Assembly: GCA_903879875.1 (NCBI GenBank)
Contig: CAIRNC010000233.1
Coordinates: forward strand, 1 to 15,956
Direction of reading: 5' to 3'
From: an uncultured Bacteroidota bacterium
Lineage (GTDB): Bacteria; Bacteroidota; Bacteroidia; Flavobacteriales; Flavobacteriaceae
Length of the DNA stretch: 15,956 nt
Made by a program: the position numbers and the translations under genes. Positions 8,251 to 15,664 of this stretch are shown piece by piece. The notes below the pieces were generated by a model. The model was not told where the DNA came from, did no database searches, and saw nothing but the letters and a program-made list of their open reading frames with translations. Each line of letters opens with the position of its first letter. The stretch's first letter is position 1.

Positions 8251-8363
8251 TACAGCATTTTTTAAAATGGCAGATTTTAAGGAAAAATGTAAAAATTTAA
8301 TTGCTATAACTTTTTACTATTAAAAATTGTTGGCTTTATAAAATTAACCTATTGAAAATGGAT

Positions 8364-8401
8364 TAAAATAAAAGCGTTTAAAGCATTTATTTAAAAAACG
8401 C
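8364..8401 (-). terminator. Probable intrinsic terminator after the methyltransferase gene
   Basis: On the minus strand GCGTTT (8401-8396) pairs with AAACGC (8379-8374), with further TTTAAA pairing possible through a small bulge, and is followed by TTTTATTTTAA. It lies about 50 nt after the methyltransferase stop and would insulate the deoC operon. The stem is short, so confidence is moderate. Confidence 0.5.
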
Positions 8402-8449
8402 ACAACTAACAAAGCAATTAGCAATATTCGTTAAACAAAAGCCTTTATT

Positions 8450-9304
8450 TTAATTTTTAGTGTTTTTTATTACATAAATATGAGAAGAATATTCAGAATT
8501 TCGTTTTCCAAGAAAATTAGACTTTAATCCGACCAAAAAAGCGCTGATAATATTCATTTTTCCTTTTCGGTACTTTTCAGAAAGTAAGGCTACATAAAAA
8601 GCGTCGAACTTCATTGGAAGTACTTTTATTAATTTCATTCCTTGCTTATCAAAAAGCAATTTTATTGACGTTTTAGAAAAATGCCACAAATGTCTTGGCA
8701 CATCATAAGCTGCCCAATAATTCCCATAATGTTTAGCATCATAAGACTTAAAATTTGGAACTGCAATAAGTATTGTTCCATTGGGTTTCAACAATCGTTT
8801 TAATTCTTTTATTTGAAAATCTAAATCCGGAACATGTTCTAAAACGTGCCACATAGTAACAACGTCAAAAGAATTGTTTTCTAAAATCGTTGTGTTTTCA
8901 GCAAAAGGAACTCCTTTTTTAATGGCATTTTCTTTAGCTTTTTGATTAGGTTCTACCCCAAGTACCTTCCATCCATTTTGTTTTGCTACGTTTAAAAACT
9001 CCCCAGTTCCGGCTCCGATATCTAAAAGACTTCCTTTCCCAGAATGCAACTCATTGATAAGTGCTAATTTGTTTTTAAGGGCAATCGTTTTGATATAATG
9101 ATATGCTTTTTCAAACATAGAACGTTTACTATCTGTATGTGAAATATAGTCTTCACTTTCATAATAGGAAGGAAGTTCTATTTCGGTAGGCTTAGGAAAT
9201 GTAATCAACATATCCAATTTTGTATCGTGATATAAACCAAATGTTTGTTTTGAAACAGAAAAGTCTTTTACAGTTTCGTAGATTTTAAGTTTAGAATTGT
9301 CCAT
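8450..9304 (-). CDS. Class I SAM-dependent methyltransferase
   Basis: A 284-residue protein of the Methyltransf_23/11 type. Motif I is LLDIGAGTGEF (93-103), the SAM ribose-binding acidic residue is Glu118 in GVEPN, motif II-like VVTMWHVLEHVPD spans 148-160, and LLKPNGTILIAVPN (171-184) is the post-motif strand. The N-terminal 90 residues (PSYYESEDYISHTDSKRSMFEKAYHYIKTIA) are typical of Flavobacteriaceae homologues; some relatives have a zinc-binding N-terminus, which is absent here. The later PRHLWHFSKTSIKLLFDKQGM is also family-typical. The substrate is unknown. Its ATG overlaps the stop of the upstream lipoprotein gene by one base (TAATG), so the two are translationally coupled. A terminator follows, making this the last gene of the mnmG-side cluster. 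Confidence 0.9.
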   Translation of the reverse strand: MDNSKLKIYETVKDFSVSKQTFGLYHDTKLDMLITFPKPTEIELPSYYESEDYISHTDSKRSMFEKAYHYIKTIALKNKLALINELHSGKGSLLDIGAGTGEFLNVAKQNGWKVLGVEPNQKAKENAIKKGVPFAENTTILENNSFDVVTMWHVLEHVPDLDFQIKELKRLLKPNGTILIAVPNFKSYDAKHYGNYWAAYDVPRHLWHFSKTSIKLLFDKQGMKLIKVLPMKFDAFYVALLSEKYRKGKMNIISAFLVGLKSNFLGKRNSEYSSHIYVIKNTKN

Positions 9305-9786
9305 TATTGTTTAAGATATTCGTCTTTTAATTTTTTTAAATAACTAACTACTATATTTTGATACAATGATTGTTCACTTAAACAATCTTCATTTTTATCA
9401 TTAATCACTGAAATTGCAATAAACTTAGATTGATTCCCTGTTTTATTGGATTCAGATTCTTGATTTTTTATTGCAAAATTAGAATTTCCAATATATTTTT
9501 CAAACTCGTCATTATCATAAAACAGTAGTTTGTACTTCCCTCCTTCTATAGTAACCTTGATTTCTCTTTCTTGTAAACTATTCGATTTAAATTTTGCTGA
9601 TAGAAATTGTTGAAAAGGAATGTTTTTTAAATCATTTTCAAAAATAAAACTATTCAAGTTGTCATTCCCAATGATTTCTTTTCCTTTTTGATAAATTAAA
9701 TAATCAGAAATTTCCATTCTTTGTCTTGCAATTCCACAATTAAGTAAAGAGAGGGAAATAAAAAATATTAAACTTTTTTTAATCAT
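9304..9786 (-). CDS. Putative small lipoprotein of unknown function
   Basis: I do not recognise a named family. The ATG at 9786 gives a 160-residue protein beginning MIKKSLIFFISLSLLNCG, a lipoprotein signal with an atypical lipobox (LLNC) and predicted lipidated Cys17; an in-frame TTG at 9801 would only add five residues before the signal. The mature part (about 143 residues) is charged and Asn/Lys/Glu-rich with a likely mixed alpha/beta fold (REIKVTIEGGKYKLLFYDNDEF; SKFIAISVINDKNEDCLSEQSLYQNIVVSYLKKLKDEYL). It lies 61 nt after mnmG, with a parS-like site in the gap, and its stop overlaps the methyltransferase start. Envelope location is inferred from the signal alone. Confidence 0.7.
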   Translation of the reverse strand: MIKKSLIFFISLSLLNCGIARQRMEISDYLIYQKGKEIIGNDNLNSFIFENDLKNIPFQQFLSAKFKSNSLQEREIKVTIEGGKYKLLFYDNDEFEKYIGNSNFAIKNQESESNKTGNQSKFIAISVINDKNEDCLSEQSLYQNIVVSYLKKLKDEYLKQ

Positions 9787-9804
9787 ATCAAGGGTTAACA
9801 AGGT

Positions 9805-9820
9805 TGTTTCACGTGAAACT
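9805..9820. promoter_or_regulatory. parS-like ParB-binding site (15/16 match)
   Basis: TGTTTCACGTGAAACT contains the perfect 14-bp palindrome GTTTCACGTGAAAC and differs from the canonical bacterial parS TGTTTCACGTGAAACA only at the last base. It is intergenic, between the mnmG stop and the lipoprotein start. ParB loads at such sites for chromosome segregation. Two further sites lie on the other side of mnmG. Confidence 0.85.
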
Positions 9821-9847
9821 ATTTATAATGATGTTTTTTGATAATGT

Positions 9848-11719
9848 TTATCTGCCCATATAAATCAACAAAACAGAGACATCACTTGGAGAAACGCCAC
9901 TAATTCTCGATGCTTGAGAAATAGTAATCGGACGAATCTTAGATAGTTTTTGCTTTGCTTCTATCGACATGGATTTGATCTTATTATAGTCAAAGTTTTC
10001 AGGGATTTTTACATCTTCTAAACGCTTCAACTTATCGGCATTGTTTCTTTCCTTTTCAATGTATCCAGAATACTTAACTTGAATTTCGGCTTGTTCTAGA
10101 ATTTCTTGATCAAGATTGTTATTTTCTATATACTCCGTTACTTTATCAAATTTTAAAATATCATCTAAATCAATTTGTGGACGGGAAAAAATCTTAAACA
10201 TTTTGTCTCCTTGAGAAATCAAAGCCGTTTCTTTTGCTTCTAAAATAGGATTTGTTTCTTCAACAGAAACACTCGTTTCTTTAAAAAAAGCAACCATTTT
10301 TTCGGATTCATTCAACTTATGTTCCATTCGTCGTAAACGTTTTTCAGATGCTAAACCAATCTCATAAGACATTGGCGTCAATCTAAAATCAGCATTGTCT
10401 TGACGAAGAAGTGTTCTATATTCCGCGCGGGAAGTAAACATTCGATAAGGCTCTTCTGTGCCTTTAGTGATTAAATCATCAATCAAAACGCCTATATAAG
10501 CTTCGTCACGTTTTAAAATCAAGGGGTTTCGCTCTTGCACTTTTAAAGCCGCATTGATTCCTGCCATTAATCCTTGAGAAGCTGCTTCTTCATATCCTGT
10601 TGTACCATTAATTTGACCAGCAAAATACAATCCATCAACTAATTTTGTCTCTAGCGTATGTTTTAATTGGGTAGGTGGAAAATAATCATATTCGATTGCA
10701 TATCCTGGACGGAAAAATTTTACTTTCTCAAATCCGACTACCGAACGCAATGCTTTAAATTGAATGTCTTCAGGCAAAGAAGTTGAAAAACCATTAACAT
10801 AAACCTCAACCGTATTCCAGCCTTCTGGTTCTACAAAGAGTTGATGTCTTTCCTTATCAGCAAATCGATTGATTTTGTCTTCAATTGAAGGACAATATCT
10901 AGGCCCAAGACTTTTAATTCTACCATTAAACATGGGTGAACGATCAAATCCTTCTCTTAAAACATCGTGTACTTGCAAAGACGTATAAGTCATGTGGCAC
11001 GATTTCTGAAAAGTCAAAGGTTTTGTGATATCTGAATAAGAAAACTTATCTGGCTTAGCATCCCCTTTTTCTTCATTCATTTTAGAATAATCCAAAGAAC
11101 GTCCATCAACCCTTGGCGGAGTTCCAGTTTTCATTCTGCCGGCTTCAAATCCAGCATTAATTAAATCTTCAGTAATTCCATAAGCAGCACTCTCCCCTGC
11201 TCTACCGCCTCCGAATTGCTTTTCTCCAATATGAATTAATCCATTTAAAAAAGTACCATTGGTTAGTACTACTGCTTTTGAACGAATTTCTATTCCAAGT
11301 GATGTTTTAATTCCGCAGATTTTACCGTTTTCAATTAGCAAGCCACTAACCATTTCTTGATAGAAATCGAGATTTGGTGTTTGTTCCAACATTAATCTCC
11401 ATTCTTCAGCAAAACGCATTCTATCACTTTGCACCCTTGGCGACCACATGGCAGGTCCTTTCGATTTGTTCAACATCTTAAATTGTATAGCGGTCTTGTC
11501 TGAAACAATTCCAGAGTAACCCCCAAGAGCATCAATTTCACGAACAATTTGTCCTTTTGCAATACCTCCCATTGCAGGATTACAAGACATTTGTGCTATG
11601 TTTTGTAAACTCATGGTGACTAACAAGGTTTTTGATCCCATGTTTGCCGCCGCCGCCGCCGCTTCAGACCCTGCGTGACCCGCTCCAACTACAATTACAT
11701 CATATAAATCTTGAAACAT
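9848..11719 (-). CDS. mnmG: tRNA uridine-5-carboxymethylaminomethyl(34) synthesis enzyme MnmG
   Basis: A full-length 623-residue MnmG (GidA), the FAD-dependent partner of MnmE. Together they install the carboxymethylaminomethyl group on wobble uridine-34 of several tRNAs, using methylenetetrahydrofolate and NADH. The dinucleotide-binding motif is GAGHAGSEAA (12-21). Also visible are SCNPAMGGIAKG (45-56), GGGRAGESAAYGITEDL (170-186), KTGTPPRVDGRS (197-208), GPRYCPSIEDK (272-282), the FAD-binding TTGYEEAASQGLMAGINAA (373-391), EEPYRMFTSRAEYRTLLRQDNAD (422-444), and the C-terminal MnmE/tRNA-binding helices ending SRISGVSPSDVSVLLIYMGR. It follows ybeY by 101 nt, a gap holding an exact parS site. 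A run of five GCC triplets (plus strand) encodes part of the Ala run at 20-25. mnmE is not in the window. Confidence 0.98.
   Translation of the reverse strand: MFQDLYDVIVVGAGHAGSEAAAAAANMGSKTLLVTMSLQNIAQMSCNPAMGGIAKGQIVREIDALGGYSGIVSDKTAIQFKMLNKSKGPAMWSPRVQSDRMRFAEEWRLMLEQTPNLDFYQEMVSGLLIENGKICGIKTSLGIEIRSKAVVLTNGTFLNGLIHIGEKQFGGGRAGESAAYGITEDLINAGFEAGRMKTGTPPRVDGRSLDYSKMNEEKGDAKPDKFSYSDITKPLTFQKSCHMTYTSLQVHDVLREGFDRSPMFNGRIKSLGPRYCPSIEDKINRFADKERHQLFVEPEGWNTVEVYVNGFSTSLPEDIQFKALRSVVGFEKVKFFRPGYAIEYDYFPPTQLKHTLETKLVDGLYFAGQINGTTGYEEAASQGLMAGINAALKVQERNPLILKRDEAYIGVLIDDLITKGTEEPYRMFTSRAEYRTLLRQDNADFRLTPMSYEIGLASEKRLRRMEHKLNESEKMVAFFKETSVSVEETNPILEAKETALISQGDKMFKIFSRPQIDLDDILKFDKVTEYIENNNLDQEILEQAEIQVKYSGYIEKERNNADKLKRLEDVKIPENFDYNKIKSMSIEAKQKLSKIRPITISQASRISGVSPSDVSVLLIYMGR
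11646..11662 (-). repeat. GCC trinucleotide run within mnmG
   Basis: Five consecutive GCC triplets plus GC on the plus strand encode alanines in the helix following the FAD-binding glycines. It is a GC island in an AT-rich gene and a possible slippage site. Confidence 0.6.
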
Positions 11720-11784
11720 TTAGTTTTTCTTTTTCGATTGACACCTTTGATTGAATTACAAACAGCAACAATCCGTTTTAAAAT

Positions 11785-11800
11785 TGTTTCACGTGAAACA
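11785..11800. promoter_or_regulatory. parS site (exact canonical 16-mer)
   Basis: TGTTTCACGTGAAACA is an exact 16-bp palindromic match to the broadly conserved chromosomal parS sequence bound by ParB/Spo0J. It lies 65 bp upstream of the mnmG start, between ybeY and mnmG, and 40 bp (start to start) from a second site at 11825. Confidence 0.93.
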
Positions 11801-11820
11801 TTCTTTTGAATAAAAATTTA

Positions 11821-12240
11821 TTACTGTTCCACGTGAAACATTTTTATTTTTTCTTCTTCTTTATTTCTCATAACTAATGTGTCTTCGTCGGACTTATCTT
11901 TATAACCACAGTAATGTAATAGTCCGTGAGATAGAACACGTTTTAATTCATTATCAAATAAAACATTGAAATCAAGAGCGTTTTCGCGTACACGTTCGAT
12001 AGAAACGAAAATATCACCATGTAATTCATTTCCTACAGAATAATCAAAACTAATAATATCAGTTAATGTATCGTGCTGCAAGTATTCCATGTTGATTTTA
12101 TGTAAATAGTCATCATCGCAGAAAATATAATTTATGTCACCTTCTTTCTTGTTTTCGGAAATAATAACATTAGACAACCACTCCGAATAGGCATCTTCAT
12201 TGGTTAATTCAAAATCGGTTTCGTAATTAAAACTAATCAT
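11821..12240 (-). CDS. ybeY: Endoribonuclease YbeY, rRNA maturation factor
   Basis: A 139-residue UPF0054/YbeY protein, a metal-dependent single-strand endoribonuclease involved in 16S rRNA 3' maturation and ribosome quality control. The core reads TDIISFDYS (60-68), HGDIFVSIERVRENA (74-88) and the metal site SHGLLHYCGYKDKS (104-117). The usual motif is HGxLHLxGYDH with three His ligands. Here His105 and His109 are kept but the third position is Asp115. The ATG overlaps the DUF4175 stop (ATGA), so it is translationally coupled. The last six codons, for MFHVEQ, are written by a parS site and look appended. YbeY lies next to mnmG, as expected for a translation-related cluster. Identity is firm; the activity of the altered metal site is not known from sequence. 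Confidence 0.93.
   Translation of the reverse strand: MISFNYETDFELTNEDAYSEWLSNVIISENKKEGDINYIFCDDDYLHKINMEYLQHDTLTDIISFDYSVGNELHGDIFVSIERVRENALDFNVLFDNELKRVLSHGLLHYCGYKDKSDEDTLVMRNKEEEKIKMFHVEQ
11825..11840. promoter_or_regulatory. parS site inside the 3' end of ybeY
   Basis: TGTTCCACGTGAAACA fits the degenerate parS consensus TGTTNCACGTGAAACA fully. It overlaps the ybeY coding region and spells the codons for M-F-H-V-E plus part of Q on the minus strand, immediately before the stop. Confidence 0.88.
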
Positions 12241-15200
12241 TTTTTCTTAAAATATTCTTGAACCTTTTGGTCAAAATTAGCCCGCAAAGGTAATGTTTGT
12301 CTGTTTAAAATCTCAACACTATTCAAATATTCTTTTAAGTTGGCTGGAAGCGCATTTGTTTGATTGTTAAACTGCTTTTTACTAGTTTCAGACTGTCGTT
12401 TTTGCTCTTCGCCTTGTTGTTGAATCGCTTTGTCAAGTTTTAATAATTCTTGTTTTACATTTAAAATGCGTTGTAATACATCATTTTTAAAACCTTTGTT
12501 AAGTAATTGCTTTTCGATTTCTTTCATTTGATCAAGGGTGCTTTGTCCATTTCCACCTAAACCCTTTTTGTTTAATTCATTTTGCAAAGCTTCTCTCAAT
12601 TGCTTTTGCTCTTTATAAATTTGCATGATTTCTCCAGCATTACCTTCTCCGTCTTCACCTCCCTCACCTTCTTTTCCATCTTTACCTTTTTGAGTTGGTT
12701 TACCTGATTTACCGTCTTTACCATCGCCTGGTTTATCTCCAGGTTTCGGACCCGGCTTCTCCCCTTTCTTCATGCCTTCTTTCATTTTTTCGCCTAACTC
12801 GCCTTGTTTCTTAATAATATCAGGTAACTGCATACCTTCCCCTTTACCTGGTTTAGGTTTACCTTTTCCTTTTCCAGCCATGGACATTGACATTTGCATA
12901 TTATTAAGCGTTTCACTCAGCATATCAGCTAATTTATTTGAAGAAGCAACCGAATATTGTTGGTGTGAAACCCCTTTAGGAATTAATGATTCTACCAAAG
13001 ATTCTAAAGATTTGTCTATGTTATAATGGATATTTCCAACTTCTTTGGTAATGTCTTCTGCAATTTTAGGATTGCGAAGGGATAAAGCAAACAAGCTATC
13101 GTCAACATGTTGAAACTGTAAACGCAAATCTTGTTGGATTTTTAAGTTTTTATTAAATGCTGGAGCACCTCGTTTCAAGTTTTTAAATTGACCCATTAAA
13201 TCTTCTTGTGAAAAAGAGTACGCTAACAAATTGTCTAAAATTTGACGTAACATAGCCACATCTTCTTCCATTTGTTCCATATCTCCAGCTTCCATACCTT
13301 CCTCCATTTTCTTGCTCATTTCCTTCATTTTCTTGGAAGCGCTTTTTTGTTTGGGTTTGGCTTTTGATTTATTCTCTTTTTGAAGTTCCTCATTTGCTTT
13401 CTTTAAGTCCTCATCAATACTTTTCTCTTTTTCAGCATCTTTAGGAATATCAATTGGTGCTTTTAATTCTTTATTTTCTTTGTCTAAATCTTTTAAATCT
13501 TCTTGAATCTTATCAAATTCTTTATTGATCTCTTCTTGTTTTTCAGTAGTATTTTCTTTTTCTTTATTATATAATTCCTCTTGTTTGTCTGCTAGTTTAT
13601 CCAATTTGTCAGCTAATTGTTCTGCTTTCTTTTCTACATAATATTTCTTGGTCAACTCCACCAATTGTTCCAAATTCTTAACTTGATTTTTACTGTTTTG
13701 TTTGAATTTATCCATTTTATCAACCAACTCATCTTGCTTGATTTTGTCGTTCAATTCTTTTAATTCATCCAATAGTTTTTGGTTTTTTTCTAAATCCTTT
13801 TGAGTCTCTTCCAATCTTTTTTGAAGTTCCTCTTTCAATTCATCTTTCTTATCCGTTTTAAATTGCTCTAAATTCTTTTCCATTTTTTTAGAAAATTGTT
13901 TCATCATTTCGTCTTGTTGTTTTTGACGTTTGATAAAATCATTCACTTTTTGCTGGTCTTTGAATTCAAAATTATCTTTTTCTTTGGCAGACTTTTGCAG
14001 TTTATCCAATTCCGAAATTTGTTTGTCTTGTGCCTTTAACGATTTCGACATACTGGTAATGTTGTCGTTTTGTTGTTGCAACATTTTATCTTCTTTTTCC
14101 TCATCTGTAGCAATTCTATTGGCAAATACAGAAGATTTCGTGCTCTTGAAATTATGTAAAGCATCGTTATCAAAAACCTCAAAATAATATTCATAAGAAA
14201 CACCTTGTTCCACAGGCAACGAAGCCGGAAAAGTAAAAACAAATTGGTCAAAAACATTTTGCTTTACAGTTATTGCAGCTTTTAATCCTGCTTCAGGCTT
14301 ATTCTTTGGATAATAAACAATTTGGAGCTTAGATAAACCATAATCATCACCAACTTGTCCTACAACAACACTTTTATCAATTTTCAAACTATCCGGAGCG
14401 TTATTAACTTCTATAGTAGGAAATTGGTCCTTAATTACAGACAACTGATAGTTTAATTTTTCGTAGTTTTTAACTTTGGAATTAGAAGTAATAATTTGGT
14501 AATCAATATTTTGATTGATACTTTTAGACCATTGAAAACTATTTTCGTTTACCGAAAACGGACTCATTGTCTTTAAATCAGAAAAAACAACGGATTGCGT
14601 TGCTAAAGCAGCAACTTTCCATGTCACTCTAGTACCTTCAGGAACAATGGCATTTCCAGTACCTTTGATAATTTCAGCCTTTTTATGAAGATATGATGGG
14701 AAATTTAATACCATTTCAAAGTTAGAAATCGTAGGAACAGCAACCACTTCCAATTCATAATCTGAAGAAGAAACGGCATTGGCCTCCACATGAAATTCAA
14801 TATTTTTTATTGGTTTTGTAAAATGATATTCAAAAAAACCAGCTTTGCTACTTTCCATAAAATAACTTTCGTTATTGATGAAAATCATCGCGTTTTCAGG
14901 AACTACTTTCCCTTTCGATTTTATTTGCAATACAAAATCGTTTCCTTGTTCCGTTTGTAATGCCTTATTAATAATAACAAATTCAAAAGGCGCGGGAGGC
15001 AAATACTGATTTTTAAAATGCACTACCCTATCCATACTTTGGGATAAAATATCGCTGTTTCCTGAAATATAAAAAAACGCAAAAAACAAAATTGGAAGTA
15101 TGGCTAAAGGCAAAAATTTATTGTTTCTTTTAAAATTAATTGCATTGCTAAACGGAATGGGTTGCAGCGCATTTGCTTTTTGTTCGATAGATGCTAATAA

Positions 15201-15569
15201 CAATTCCGACTGATTTTGATCATTAGACAATTGTAGAAAATTAGTCAACTTATCACTTACTTCCGAAAAATGATTTCCGATAATGGTAGAAGCTTGTTTG
15301 TAATCAATTCCTTTTTGGATTTTAAATAATTTAGAAATAGGAAAAAAGATAAATCGTGCCAAAAGAAAAAATTCTACTAGCACAAAAATCCAAAACAAAA
15401 ATGTTCTTCCTAGCGGTTTTAACCAAAGAAAATACTCAATAAAAAGTGTGAATAAAAAATAAATTAAACCCAAACCCACAAAGAATATTGCGCCTTTTAT
15501 AAGTTCGTTGGTGTAATATTTTTTAATAAAAACTTCTAACTTCTGATAGATAATTGATGATGTGTCCAA
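12237..15569 (-). CDS. DUF4175 family membrane protein with long coiled coil
   Basis: A 1110-residue Bacteroidota protein of the DUF4175 type, function unknown. Membrane segments are predicted at about 25-48, 54-77 and 152-169. A beta-rich, probably periplasmic region follows (190-480), then a long Lys/Glu/Gln-rich coiled coil (about 490-765) and an alpha-helical part. Residues about 897-978 are Gly/Lys/Pro/Asp low-complexity sequence (MAGKGKGKPKPGKGEG, KPGPKPGDKPGDGKDGKSG), and a conserved C-terminal helical end finishes VQEYFKKK. The start is TTG at 15569: the frame is open upstream to a TAA at 15644 but contains no ATG, and the first internal Met is residue 179, after all three membrane segments. 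It overlaps ybeY by four bases (ATGA). Some homologues are annotated as ATPases, but I see no Walker motifs. Confidence 0.85.
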   Translation of the reverse strand: MDTSSIIYQKLEVFIKKYYTNELIKGAIFFVGLGLIYFLFTLFIEYFLWLKPLGRTFLFWIFVLVEFFLLARFIFFPISKLFKIQKGIDYKQASTIIGNHFSEVSDKLTNFLQLSNDQNQSELLLASIEQKANALQPIPFSNAINFKRNNKFLPLAILPILFFAFFYISGNSDILSQSMDRVVHFKNQYLPPAPFEFVIINKALQTEQGNDFVLQIKSKGKVVPENAMIFINNESYFMESSKAGFFEYHFTKPIKNIEFHVEANAVSSSDYELEVVAVPTISNFEMVLNFPSYLHKKAEIIKGTGNAIVPEGTRVTWKVAALATQSVVFSDLKTMSPFSVNENSFQWSKSINQNIDYQIITSNSKVKNYEKLNYQLSVIKDQFPTIEVNNAPDSLKIDKSVVVGQVGDDYGLSKLQIVYYPKNKPEAGLKAAITVKQNVFDQFVFTFPASLPVEQGVSYEYYFEVFDNDALHNFKSTKSSVFANRIATDEEKEDKMLQQQNDNITSMSKSLKAQDKQISELDKLQKSAKEKDNFEFKDQQKVNDFIKRQKQQDEMMKQFSKKMEKNLEQFKTDKKDELKEELQKRLEETQKDLEKNQKLLDELKELNDKIKQDELVDKMDKFKQNSKNQVKNLEQLVELTKKYYVEKKAEQLADKLDKLADKQEELYNKEKENTTEKQEEINKEFDKIQEDLKDLDKENKELKAPIDIPKDAEKEKSIDEDLKKANEELQKENKSKAKPKQKSASKKMKEMSKKMEEGMEAGDMEQMEEDVAMLRQILDNLLAYSFSQEDLMGQFKNLKRGAPAFNKNLKIQQDLRLQFQHVDDSLFALSLRNPKIAEDITKEVGNIHYNIDKSLESLVESLIPKGVSHQQYSVASSNKLADMLSETLNNMQMSMSMAGKGKGKPKPGKGEGMQLPDIIKKQGELGEKMKEGMKKGEKPGPKPGDKPGDGKDGKSGKPTQKGKDGKEGEGGEDGEGNAGEIMQIYKEQKQLREALQNELNKKGLGGNGQSTLDQMKEIEKQLLNKGFKNDVLQRILNVKQELLKLDKAIQQQGEEQKRQSETSKKQFNNQTNALPANLKEYLNSVEILNRQTLPLRANFDQKVQEYFKKK

Positions 15570-15596
15570 ATTTTGTAAACTTTTCTTTATAACCGC

Positions 15597-15604
15597 TAAA
15601 AGTA
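15597..15604 (-). promoter_or_regulatory. Possible -7 element for the DUF4175-ybeY-mnmG cluster
   Basis: On the minus strand TACTTTTA matches TAnnTTTG at all but the last base and lies 27 nt before the TTG start. No clear -33 TTG is at the right distance, so this is only a candidate. The gene may instead be read through from the upstream PH-domain gene. Confidence 0.28.
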
Positions 15605-15620
15605 ATAATTTTAATGAATA

Positions 15621-15643
15621 AAGAAATGTTAAATAAATTTCTT
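15621..15643 (-). terminator. Weak hairpin between PH-domain gene and DUF4175 gene
   Basis: AAGAAAT (15621-15627) pairs with ATTTCTT (15637-15643) around a 9-nt AT-rich loop. It lies 21 nt after the stop of the PH-domain gene, but the stem is A/U-only apart from one G-C pair and the following U-run is poor, so termination is doubtful. Confidence 0.2.
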
Positions 15644-15664
15644 ATGAAAGAAGTTTTTTAATGC

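Larger units (their letters stand above)
8120..8449. other. AT-rich 330-bp intergenic region between deoC operon and methyltransferase
   Basis: I see no open reading frame of merit here on either strand. The stretch contains the deoC promoter near its left end, a 20-bp AT-only perfect palindrome at 8231-8250, and the probable terminator of the upstream minus-strand cluster at 8364-8401. The remaining sequence is low-complexity A/T. Confidence 0.7.

Noticed and set aside
12640..12885. Tandem repeats suggestive of a CRISPR or minisatellite array
   Set aside because: The units are irregular, have no spacers of constant size and keep the coding frame; this is protein low-complexity sequence.
13590..14010. 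Several TTATCCAA/TTATCCAT words resembling DnaA boxes, suggesting oriC
   Set aside because: They recur because they encode repeated Asp-Lys-Leu codons of the coiled coil on the opposite strand, and none matches TTATCCACA fully.
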